DNA of 64,000 nt from JAFGPL01 sp963781805. GTDB taxonomy: Bacteria; Bacteroidota; Bacteroidia; Bacteroidales; UBA10428. The stretch lies in contig CAWAHF010000004.1 of the NCBI GenBank assembly GCA_963781805.1, positions 3,968,001 to 4,032,000 of the forward strand, read 5' to 3'. Of the stretch, positions 28,001-34,194 are shown piece by piece (within the stretch, counting starts at the first letter, position 1; each line of letters begins with the position of its first letter). The notes beneath the pieces are model-generated. The model made no database searches and was not told the DNA's origin. It was given only the letters and a program-made list of their open reading frames with translations. The translations under genes were made by a program, and so were the position numbers.

Positions 28001-31000
28001 CGGCAAGTGGAGCAGCATCGCAACGTGTGATATTTGCACCAGCATCCACCGAGGGTGTTTGTCCCCAGGTAATGGTTCTTGTATCGGAAGGATTTGTGCC
28101 TGCACAGGCACCGCCCCCGGTAAGCGTGAGTGTAGCTGTAAAGCTACCTGAAGTGGTGGTTGGAGTGAAAGTAGCCAGGGCAGGATTTGCATTTTGCGAC
28201 CAGGTACCAAGACCACCGCCTCCTGTCCAGATGTCAGCAGTAAATGTCCCTGTGGCTGTAGCTCCGGTCATGGTAATTGCAGCCAGCGGTGTACCGTTGC
28301 AACGGTTGATATCACTTCCTGCATCCACTGTGGGAGTCTGTCCCCAGGTAATGGTTCTTGTATCCGTAGGATTTGTACCCAAACATCCGTTCGAACCGGT
28401 TAACGTTAGCGTAGCCGTAAAACTACCCGACGCGGTTGAAGGAGTGAAAGTAGCCAGGGCAGGATTCGCATTTTGCGACCAGGCACCGAGTCCTGCACCA
28501 CCGGTCCAGTTAGCAGCAGAGAATGAGCCCGAAGCTGTCGCGCCTGACATCAGGATAGCTGCAAGCGGAGTTGCATCGCAGCGGTTGATATTTGCACCTG
28601 CATCCACCACGGGAGTCTGACCCCAGGTAATGGTTCTTGTATCGGAAGGATTGGTACCTGCACAGGCGCCACCACCGGTAAGGGTAAGGGTAGCCGTAAA
28701 ACTACCAGAGGTAGTAGTCGGTGTAAAGGTAGCCAAAGCAGGATTTGCATTTTGTGACCATGAACCCAGTCCTGCTCCTCCGGTCCAGTTATTTGCAGAA
28801 TAAGTTCCTGTAGCTGTTGCCCCTGTCATAGTTATTGCGGCAAGTGGAGCAGCATCGCAACGTGTGATATTTGCACCAGCATCCACCGAGGGTGTTTGTC
28901 CCCAGGTAATGGTTCTTGTATCGGAAGGATTTGTGCCTGCACAGGCGCCACCACCGGTAAGCGTGAGTGTAGCTGTAAAGCTACCTGAAGTGGTGGTTGG
29001 AGTGAAAGTAGCCAGGGCAGGATTTGCATTTTGCGACCAGGTACCAAGACCACCGCCTCCTGTCCAGATGTCAGCAGTAAATGTCCCTGTGGCTGTAGCT
29101 CCGGTCATGGTGATTGCAGCCAGCGGTGTACCGTTGCAACGGTTGATATCACTTCCTGCATCCACTGTGGGAGTCTGTCCCCAGGTAATGGTTCTTGTAT
29201 CCGTAGGATTTGTACCCAAACATCCGTTCGAACCGGTTAACGTTAGCGTAGCCGTAAAACTACCCGACGCGGTTGAAGGAGTGAAAGTAGCCAGGGCAGG
29301 ATTCGCATTTTGCGACCAGGCACCGAGTCCTGCACCACCGGTCCAGTTAGCAGCAGAGAATGAGCCCGAAGCCGTCGCGCCTGACATCAGGATAGCTGCA
29401 AGCGGAGTTGCATCGCAGCGGTTGATATTTGCACCTGCATCCACCACGGGAGTTTGTCCCCAGGTAATGGTTCTTGTATCGGAAGGATTGGTGCCTGCAC
29501 AGGCTCCACCACCGGTAAGGGTAAGGGTAGCCGTAAAACTGCCAGAGGTAGTAGTCGGTGTAAAGGTAGCCAAAGCAGGATTTGCATTTTGTGACCATGA
29601 ACCCAGTCCTGCTCCTCCGGTCCAGTTATTTGCAGAATAAGTTCCTGTAGCTGTTGCCCCTGTCATAGTTATTGCGGCAAGTGGAGCAGCATCGCAACGT
29701 GTGATATTTGCACCAGCATCCACCGAGGGTGTTTGTCCCCAGGTAATGGTTCTTGTATCGGAAGGATTTGTGCCTGCACAGGCACCGCCCCCGGTAAGCG
29801 TGAGTGTAGCTGTAAAGCTACCTGAAGTGGTGGTTGGAGTGAAAGTAGCCAGGGCAGGATTTGCATTTTGCGACCAGGTACCAAGACCACCGCCTCCTGT
29901 CCAGATGTCAGCAGTAAATGTCCCTGTGGCTGTAGCTCCGGTCATGGTGATTGCAGCCAGCGGTGTACCGTTGCAACGGTTGATATCACTTCCTGCATCC
30001 ACTGTGGGAGTCTGTCCCCAGGTAATGGTTCTTGTATCCGTAGGATTTGTACCCAAACATCCGTTAGTGCCGGTTAACGTTAGCGTAGCCGTAAAACTAC
30101 CAGAGGTAGTAGTCGGTGTAAAGGTAGCCAAAGCAGGATTCGCATTTTGCGACCAGGCACCGAGGCCTGCACCACCGGTCCAGTTAGCAGCAGAGAATGA
30201 TCCCGAAGCTGTTGCACCGGTCATACTTATCGCAGTTAAAGGATTAGCTACACAAATGGAAATAGGAGAACCTGCATCAACAGTGGGTAAGGGAGATACA
30301 GTAACTGTTACATTCGAAGCTTTTTTTGTGCATCCTTTATTATCAGTAATCCAGGGCTCGTAAGTATCTGCAGATAAATTTGTAAAACTGTTTCCACCCT
30401 GCGGACCTGTAGTATCATTTGTTGAATTGATTATATAATAATTAAACGGAGTCCAACCTCCAGCACCTGAAATTGAGACTGATCCATTGTTTTGTCCCTG
30501 GCAGGTGGGATTCGCAGTTGCATTTACGGATAGTACCGCAGGCACACTATCATGAGCAAGATAAGCGAATGTGAGTGTTACACTGCTTTGCGGACCACAA
30601 CCATGTGAGTCATTAATCCTGCAATAATACTTACCCTGTTGAGCTGTTGTATAATCTCTTGTTGTCACTCCTGTATTAACATAATTTGTGGGAGCTGGAG
30701 GATCGTCATAAAACCATATATAAGAATAAGGTGCAATACCTCCTGTCGGATTCGCCCTGAGAATAGCATCGTTACCTTCATTACATGTTAGCGCCTTCGT
30801 TACTGAAATAACACCACCGCTTAGCTGCAGAGGTTCATAGATGGTAACAGTACCCTGGCCGATATCATTATGGACATCGGTCACCAGAATGTAATATTTT
30901 CCTGTATCCAGATTATTAAAAGTATAGGTCGGTAAACCTTGATTGGTTGCACTTGCTATATGAACATATCCCGGGAAGAAGTAATAGTTTTTCTTACTAA

Positions 31001-31184
31001 GATAATAATTATAATTGCCTGTTCCGGTTAGTATATCAACTGTAATTGATCCATCCTGGCTGTTGAAACATTGTGCTGAATCAGAACTGATATTTAATGT
31101 AACATTATCTGCCTGAGCCTTACTTAAAAATAGAAATATAAGGACTATCGGTATTAGGAGCTTTGATTTCATTGCTAATTTCAT
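22002..31184 (-). CDS. Giant SprB-like surface adhesin with 17 tandem 93-residue repeats and type B T9SS sorting domain
   Basis: 3060 residues, about 9.2 kb. Order: signal peptide (residues ~1-26), SprB-like/PKD-like domains (to ~300), an array of 17 repeats of exactly 93 residues (301-1881), one diverged domain (VVNAGNDTTLC, 1882-1970), a segment resembling the proprotein-convertase P-domain (about 1975-2110), several SprB-type repeats of ~75-90 residues (about 2140-2750), and a gliding-motility C-terminal domain (2968-3060) with SGFTPNGDGFNDKW, VRIFNRWGELIF and GTYYYIIDV. That last domain directs export by the type IX system with a PorP/SprF partner, which is encoded immediately downstream. 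Probable role: a long extracellular adhesin, perhaps moved by gliding machinery. No catalytic motif is seen. Confidence 0.93.
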   Translation of the reverse strand: MKLAMKSKLLIPIVLIFLFLSKAQADNVTLNISSDSAQCFNSQDGSITVDILTGTGNYNYYLSKKNYYFFPGYVHIASATNQGLPTYTFNNLDTGKYYILVTDVHNDIGQGTVTIYEPLQLSGGVISVTKALTCNEGNDAILRANPTGGIAPYSYIWFYDDPPAPTNYVNTGVTTRDYTTAQQGKYYCRINDSHGCGPQSSVTLTFAYLAHDSVPAVLSVNATANPTCQGQNNGSVSISGAGGWTPFNYYIINSTNDTTGPQGGNSFTNLSADTYEPWITDNKGCTKKASNVTVTVSPLPTVDAGSPISICVANPLTAISMTGATASGSFSAANWTGGAGLGAWSQNANPALATFTPTTTSGSFTATLTLTGTNGCLGTNPTDTRTITWGQTPTVDAGSDINRCNGTPLAAITMTGATATGTFTADIWTGGGGLGTWSQNANPALATFTPTTTSGSFTATLTLTGGGACAGTNPSDTRTITWGQTPSVDAGANITRCDAAPLAAITMTGATATGTYSANNWTGGAGLGSWSQNANPALATFTPTTTSGSFTATLTLTGGGACAGTNPSDTRTITWGQTPVVDAGANINRCDATPLAAILMSGATASGSFSAANWTGGAGLGAWSQNANPALATFTPSTASGSFTATLTLTGSNGCLGTNPTDTRTITWGQTPTVDAGSDINRCNGTPLAAITMTGATATGTFTADIWTGGGGLGTWSQNANPALATFTPTTTSGSFTATLTLTGGGACAGTNPSDTRTITWGQTPSVDAGANITRCDAAPLAAITMTGATATGTYSANNWTGGAGLGSWSQNANPALATFTPTTTSGSFTATLTLTGGGACAGTNPSDTRTITWGQTPVVDAGANINRCDATPLAAILMSGATASGSFSAANWTGGAGLGAWSQNANPALATFTPSTASGSFTATLTLTGSNGCLGTNPTDTRTITWGQTPTVDAGSDINRCNGTPLAAITMTGATATGTFTADIWTGGGGLGTWSQNANPALATFTPTTTSGSFTATLTLTGGGACAGTNPSDTRTITWGQTPSVDAGANITRCDAAPLAAITMTGATATGTYSANNWTGGAGLGSWSQNANPALATFTPTTTSGSFTATLTLTGGGACAGTNPSDTRTITWGQTPVVDAGANINRCDATPLAAILMSGATASGSFSAANWTGGAGLGAWSQNANPALATFTPSTASGSFTATLTLTGSNGCLGTNPTDTRTITWGQTPTVDAGSDINRCNGTPLAAITMTGATATGTFTADIWTGGGGLGTWSQNANPALATFTPTTTSGSFTATLTLTGGGACAGTNPSDTRTITWGQTPSVDAGANITRCDAAPLAAITMTGATATGTYSANNWTGGAGLGSWSQNANPALATFTPTTTSGSFTATLTLTGGGACAGTNPSDTRTITWGQTPVVDAGANINRCDATPLAAILMSGATASGSFSAANWTGGAGLGAWSQNANPALATFTPTTTSGSFTATLTLTGTNGCLGTNPTDTRTITWGQTPTVDAGSDINRCNGTPLAAITMTGATATGTFTADIWTGGGGLGTWSQNANPALATFTPTTTSGSFTATLTLTGGGACAGTNPSDTRTITWGQTPSVDAGANITRCDAAPLAAITMTGATATGTYSANNWTGGTGLGSWSQNANPALATFTPTTTSGSFTATLTLTGGGACAGTNPSDTRTITWGQTPVVDAGANINRCDATPLAAILMSGATASGSFSAANWTGGAGLGAWSQNANPALATFTPSTASGSFTATLTLTGTGACSGANPTDTRTITWGESPTIDAGSDIDRCDGNPRAPITMTGSSSAGTYTSVTWSGGLGLGNWSQNANPALARFTPTTNSGSFVATLTITGSGACSGTNPTDTRTITWNKAPVVNAGNDTTLCRGSEITLNATLSDYNTFYWDKGSSDGSFDNEFIDNPIYYPGSNDMLTGSIKLYLTATGNGSCSDVTDSITITLPPQLIATIGAPSPFVIGPNTLINVSVKVQNKEAIEDLSYYLQAPDGTRIPLKIANNFFLCNWADEADLTFTNDPSVPDTLDICSLPPIPGIPLSGTFRTNGDFTPIFGKDPANGAWSVLLLDCDYNIINPTDGILTYASINFTDTSYLGILETVAYESGAINKAINQSPSGDCGTTSYIAPIGLTTKCFESCDALGLVSVVGGTKPYVDYNWSPSPDAGNGTDSVYLCKGSYSLTITDALGCTSIATVEVSSPPKIEFQSFEFTDSLICGGINGGSIACRAIGGTGKLTYTLQPGNIPSSAADSGRFVNLSGGTFTLRVEDLHGCYKDTTISIYEPVGIQLDSVSIDSITCNTVTDGIIRVYASGGTQPYAYWITPGVEVNNDGVFENLGEGDYTIRITDANHCDTLSTSLISLVSPSELILSLVTSKNAVCHDSTGSFRLFVSGGVGPYESSVDNGSTFVPGLEISNLIPGIYNLAVRDKNGCIDNYATPQQIINPPVINIDSFSVEEITGCFGDTTGTLYVRANGGWGQFVYSLDGGSYLTNNLFDNLSGGSHILNIADSLGCVLTIDTVSIEQPLPIAVQKIVTPLPGGQQADLILITTGGTKPYQYSIDNGTAFQDTNLFTNLDPGVYHFVVEDSHGCTYSDTVRIIAKLLIVDILDYKDVSCFGFSDGGFTVLIQNGTQPYNVTITNAGTGDILREVTGYDQDIFADENFEAGSFDIRIVDSEAQIFDSVFIINQPPPIVPTIVSEAASCQEYINDGSIQVTSTGGAGHYTYAWSDNPAVTDSIRNDLASGSYFVTVTDANNCPVATEVIIMYDQAAVFAFAGGDATICAFTPYELQGLATAPDSILWTFDPNDLVINDENIYISDPGSLITTMSTNRKVNLILETFKNGCFGLDTATIDVFPISELKLYELTDNLSTEMDSLIYLSDGESYQFMALMTDDVSKYPAAGYVWSPVQGLEIDSAGLGTVSLTADSVHYTVSGTSVYGCVTNVRFTAILLRDLKIYSGFTPNGDGFNDKWIIENSEGYGQRIKVRIFNRWGELIFHSSGYDGSNAWDGTFKGKELPIGTYYYIIDVEGSNVKPLTGAVTLIR
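25542..30284 (-). repeat. Tandem array of 17 units x 279 bp (93 codons) inside the adhesin gene
   Basis: The array is 4743 bp, exactly 17 x 279 with no length variation that I can see. Each unit encodes [TSV]VDAG...C...WTGG...WSQNANPALATFTP...ATLTLTG...TRTITWGQTP. Unit 1 (N-terminal, 30284-30006) and unit 17 (25820-25542, with SSSAGTYTSVTWSG) are diverged edge units. Units 2-16 fall into three types, TVDAGSDINRC, SVDAGANITRC and VVDAGANINRC, always in that order. The DNA is visibly more GC-rich than the flanking gene parts. Many long antisense frames arise only because the repeats lack stops in those frames. Confidence 0.95.
25821..30005 (-). repeat. Five higher-order 837-bp repeats (three subunits each)
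   Basis: Copies lie at 29169-30005, 28332-29168, 27495-28331, 26658-27494 and 25821-26657 (N- to C-terminal order). They are nearly identical at the DNA level, including third codon positions. Small variants are shared between copies two apart: CACCGCCCCCGG at about 28108 and 29782 versus CGCCACCACCGG at about 26434, 27271 and 28945; GAGTTTGTCCCC at about 27776 and 29450 versus GAGTCTGACCCC at about 26101, 26939 and 28613. This indicates recent duplication or conversion of a 1674-bp two-copy block. Confidence 0.92.
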
Positions 31185-31199
31185 ATTTTTCTAATCAGA

Positions 31200-31535
31200 T
31201 TAATTAGATGTATCGGTTGAAATAGAAATTGAAACAGAGGTGATATTTTTTTCTGCATCCTGAATTAACAAGAAGTAATCTCTGCTGGTTAATGATGAGA
31301 ATGTAACACCATTTTCTTTTATATTCTCCTTGCGATCAATTTCCTGTCCCTCGTTCCATGGAGCCTTGTCATAAAGGAAAAAGGAATATTCCGGACTTCC
31401 GTTTTCAACTGTAATCGTTAAATTAATTGTACCATCCTGATTGTGTTCAATTGTATAATTTGCTGATATCTGGTATTTATATGTCATTGACATTAAGATC
31501 ATCATCATGAATAGGATCAATGTTGTTTTCTTCAT
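31200..31535 (-). CDS. Small secreted protein resembling a single SprB repeat
   Basis: 111 residues with a signal peptide (about residues 1-24) and one ~85-residue domain. Its pattern DGTINLTITVENGSPEYSFF ... VTFSSLTSRDYFLLIQDAEK parallels the SprB-type repeats of the adjacent adhesin, where DGSITVDILTGTGNYNYYL ... TFNNLDTGKYYILVTDVHND is seen near residue 45. It has no sorting domain, so it would be released to the periplasm or left at the surface. It is 15 bp upstream of the giant adhesin on the same strand and heads the operon. I do not know a described function. Confidence 0.75.
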   Translation of the reverse strand: MKKTTLILFMMMILMSMTYKYQISANYTIEHNQDGTINLTITVENGSPEYSFFLYDKAPWNEGQEIDRKENIKENGVTFSSLTSRDYFLLIQDAEKNITSVSISISTDTSN

Positions 31536-31927
31536 AAAGAAAAGTTTATTAGATTTTTCAACTCATTTGTTTATATCTACGAAAATATCAATTAATAAGT
31601 TTCAAGTCCTTAGCCTTAATCAGTCTGGCTTTGGAGAACCTGAACCTTACTAAAAGTAAAATAATTTATTCCATACCAAAAACTATTATTTTAACAAACG
31701 CTACGCATAATCCCTGAAATAAATTTTAAGCATCAGAATTACAGTAGATTATATAAGTTTTAAAATTTTTGATTTTGTTAATATTTAGTTGATAATCAAT
31801 CGAAAGTTAAATCTTTTACAACTTTTTAGATTTGGAATTATGTTTAGTCAACTAATTAAACTCTCTAATCAAATTGTTCAGTGCGAATAATTACGTATAG
31901 TTACCTTTACTTATTTAAATTGAATAC
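31536..31927. other. 392-bp AT-rich divergent intergenic region
   Basis: It separates the minus-strand adhesin operon from the plus-strand outer-membrane protein gene, so it should hold both promoters. Candidates are TAGATTTG (31827-31834, plus strand, matching TAnnTTTG) and, on the minus strand, TATTTTCG (31587-31580, one mismatch) 45 bp before the small secreted gene. Neither has a well-placed -33 TTTG. A 16-codon frame starts at 31840, but nothing supports its use. No hairpin, repeat or RNA gene was recognised. Confidence 0.4.
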
Positions 31928-32563
31928 ATGATGACCATCTTTAAAAAATTATTATTAATAGCATTATTATCGGGATATTTTATTAACGGTAAATCTCAGG
32001 ATGAAAAATATCTCTTAAGTAATAACAAACAATTATCCTGGTCACTTTTTATAGCCCCTGAAGCAAAATATACACGGATTTATGGCATAGGAACATTATA
32101 CGGAGGGGTGAAGGGCGCCATTCTTTACAATAATAAATATGCGATAGGATTATCAGTAGGTAGTTTTTTAACCGAAGCTGTGAAAGATGGACCTGGTTCG
32201 GAAGGAAATATAACTGGATTAAATCAGGTGATGGGATATGGAGGATTTTATTTTGATTATTTCTCTTCTTTTAACTCTCCAGTGCAGATATCTTTTCCAA
32301 TCGTTATTGGTGGTGGAGGTATCATCCTTCTTGAGAAAAAAGAACCAAATTCTGTGGGAATCGTTGATGAAAAATTTGTGGAAGGAGGTGTATTCTTTGC
32401 ACTTGAACCTGCGATAAATATGGAATTAAATATTTCCAAAGCTATAAGAGTTGGATTTGGTATTGGTTACAGATTTATTATTAATTCAGATTTAGAAAGG
32501 TATTCGAATAAAGATTTGTCAGCTCCATCTGTAAATATGAATGTTAAATTTGGGATATTCTAA
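31928..32563 (+). CDS. Putative outer-membrane beta-barrel protein, unrecognised family
   Basis: 211 residues with a signal peptide (hydrophobic stretch to about residue 23, ending GKSQ). The rest alternates polar and hydrophobic residues with many Gly and aromatic residues (GVKGAILYNNKYAIGLSVGS, VQISFPIVIGGGGIILLEKK, IRVGFGIGYRFI) and ends in VNMNVKFGIF with a C-terminal Phe, as in small outer-membrane barrels. An alternative start is the second ATG (codon 2). It has no operon partner: divergent from the adhesin operon and convergent with lpdA. The function is unknown. Confidence 0.7.
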   Translation: MMTIFKKLLLIALLSGYFINGKSQDEKYLLSNNKQLSWSLFIAPEAKYTRIYGIGTLYGGVKGAILYNNKYAIGLSVGSFLTEAVKDGPGSEGNITGLNQVMGYGGFYFDYFSSFNSPVQISFPIVIGGGGIILLEKKEPNSVGIVDEKFVEGGVFFALEPAINMELNISKAIRVGFGIGYRFIINSDLERYSNKDLSAPSVNMNVKFGIF

Positions 32564-32634
32564 ACATTCAAATAATTTACTCGTAATTCTGAATAATCTA
32601 TTGTAGCAATAAGATTTTTCTGCAAAGTCTGATA

Positions 32635-34026
32635 CTAAATATGTATTACTTCTCCATAGGCAGCTGCCGCAGCTTCCATAATAGCTTCCGAAATGGTTGG
32701 ATGAGGATGGATTGATTTGATGATTTCATGACCCGTAGTTTCAAGATTTTTAGCCACTACTATCTCTGCTATCATTTCGGTTACATTATACCCTATCAAA
32801 TGGGCGCCGAGTATTTCACCATATTTTGCATCAAAAATCAATTTAACAAAACCTTCCTTATGACCAGATGCACTGGCCTTACCTGAAGCTGTTAACGGAA
32901 ATTTACCAATCTTCAACTCATATCCTGCTTCTTTTGCCTGTATTTCGGTATAACCTGCAGATGCAATTTCCGGAGAGGTATATGTACATCCCGGAATATT
33001 TTTGTAATTGATGGGTAAAGGATTTTTACCTGCAATTTTTTCCACACAAACAATTCCTTCGGCAGAGGCTACATGAGCCAAGGCCGGGGTGTTAATAATA
33101 TCCCCAATGGCATAAATTCCCTGAACATTGGTCAAATAATACTCATTCACCTTAATTTTCCCTTTCTCCAGTTCAACACCTATTTCTTCCAGACCAATAT
33201 CCTCAAGATTAGGAACAATACCAACAGCAGAAAGAACAATATCTGCTTCCTGCTCCTCAGTTCCTTTTTTGGTTTTTATGTTGACTTTGCATTTTCCTCC
33301 CTTGGTATCAACAGATTCAACAGTTGAACCGGTCAGTATATTCATTCCTGCTTTTTTGAAAGAACGTTCCAGTTGTTTTGAAACTTCTTCGTCTTCAAGA
33401 GGTACCAGATTTGGCATAAATTCAACCAGGGTGACTTTGGTGCCAAGGGAGTTATAAAAGTAAGCAAATTCGCTGCCAATAGCGCCTGAACCCACGACTA
33501 CCATTTTTTCAGGTAATTTGGGCAGAACAAGGGCTTCTCTGTAACCGATTATTTTTTTTCCATCCTGCTTCAGGTTTGGCAACTCTTTCGATCTTGCCCC
33601 GGTGGCTATAATAATATGATTTGCAGATATTTTGGATTTTTTCCCATTCTCATCTGTAACTTCCACCGTCTTATTATCCTTTAATCTACCATAACCTGCG
33701 ACTAGTTCAATTTTGTTTTTATTGAAAAGAAACTGAACACCTTTACTCATTCCACCTGCAACATCCCGGCTTCTCTTAATCATAGCCGGAAAATCGGGAT
33801 TAATATTTCCTTTTATTGATATTCCATAATCCTGTGCATGAACCAGAGAATCGTATACCTGGGCGCTTTTAAGCAATGCTTTGGTTGGGATACACCCCCA
33901 GTTTAAGCATATACCTCCAATCTCACTTTTCTCAATAACCGCTACTTTTAATCCCAACTGAGCCGCTCTGATTGCCGCAACATATCCTCCCGGACCACTT
34001 CCAATAATTACTATATCATAATTCAT
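32635..34026 (-). CDS. lpdA: Dihydrolipoyl dehydrogenase
   Basis: FAD-dependent E3 component of 2-oxoacid dehydrogenase or glycine-cleavage complexes; it reoxidises dihydrolipoamide with NAD+. The 463-residue protein has the FAD-binding GSGPGGYVAAIRAAQLG near residue 9, the redox disulfide in GGICLNWGCIPTKALL (Cys-x4-Cys, near residue 38), the NAD-binding VVGSGAIGSEFAYF near residue 178, YAIGDI near residue 305 and the C-terminal catalytic HPHPTISEAIMEA near residue 442. No E1 or E2 gene is adjacent, so its complex cannot be assigned. Confidence 0.96.
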   Translation of the reverse strand: MNYDIVIIGSGPGGYVAAIRAAQLGLKVAVIEKSEIGGICLNWGCIPTKALLKSAQVYDSLVHAQDYGISIKGNINPDFPAMIKRSRDVAGGMSKGVQFLFNKNKIELVAGYGRLKDNKTVEVTDENGKKSKISANHIIIATGARSKELPNLKQDGKKIIGYREALVLPKLPEKMVVVGSGAIGSEFAYFYNSLGTKVTLVEFMPNLVPLEDEEVSKQLERSFKKAGMNILTGSTVESVDTKGGKCKVNIKTKKGTEEQEADIVLSAVGIVPNLEDIGLEEIGVELEKGKIKVNEYYLTNVQGIYAIGDIINTPALAHVASAEGIVCVEKIAGKNPLPINYKNIPGCTYTSPEIASAGYTEIQAKEAGYELKIGKFPLTASGKASASGHKEGFVKLIFDAKYGEILGAHLIGYNVTEMIAEIVVAKNLETTGHEIIKSIHPHPTISEAIMEAAAAAYGEVIHI

Positions 34027-34049
34027 CTGATCATTATTTATGATTTGAA

Positions 34050-34082
34050 CAAACTTATTTTAGAATAGTTTTAAATAACAAA
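34050..34082 (-). promoter_or_regulatory. Candidate lpdA promoter
   Basis: On the minus strand TAAGTTTG (34057-34050) matches TAnnTTTG, with TTTG (34082-34079) upstream at a 21-bp spacing, two more than the preferred 19. The -7 element is 24 bp before the lpdA start codon. Confidence 0.45.
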
Positions 34083-34194
34083 AATACCAGAATTTTAACA
34101 TATTTTAATAGAAAATTAATATCAAAGTGATTACTCAGGTTTAACAAAATTCTTAACTTGCTGAAGTTATTATAATTTAAGATATTCTGGCATT

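Noticed and set aside
25542..30284. Regular direct repeats considered as a CRISPR array
   Set aside because: The period is 279 bp, the units are coding throughout and there are no unique spacers between short repeats.
25816..30363. Several long plus-strand open frames (up to 258 codons) and minus-strand +1/+2 frames across the adhesin array
   Set aside because: They recur every 837 bp, lack signal peptides or family motifs, and exist only because the GC-richer repeat has no stops in those frames. The minus-strand adhesin explains the sequence.
31840..31890. A 16-codon frame after TAGATTTG as a leader peptide
   Set aside because: It is too short, has no regulatory codon run or attenuator hairpin after it, and chance frames of this length are common in AT-rich DNA.
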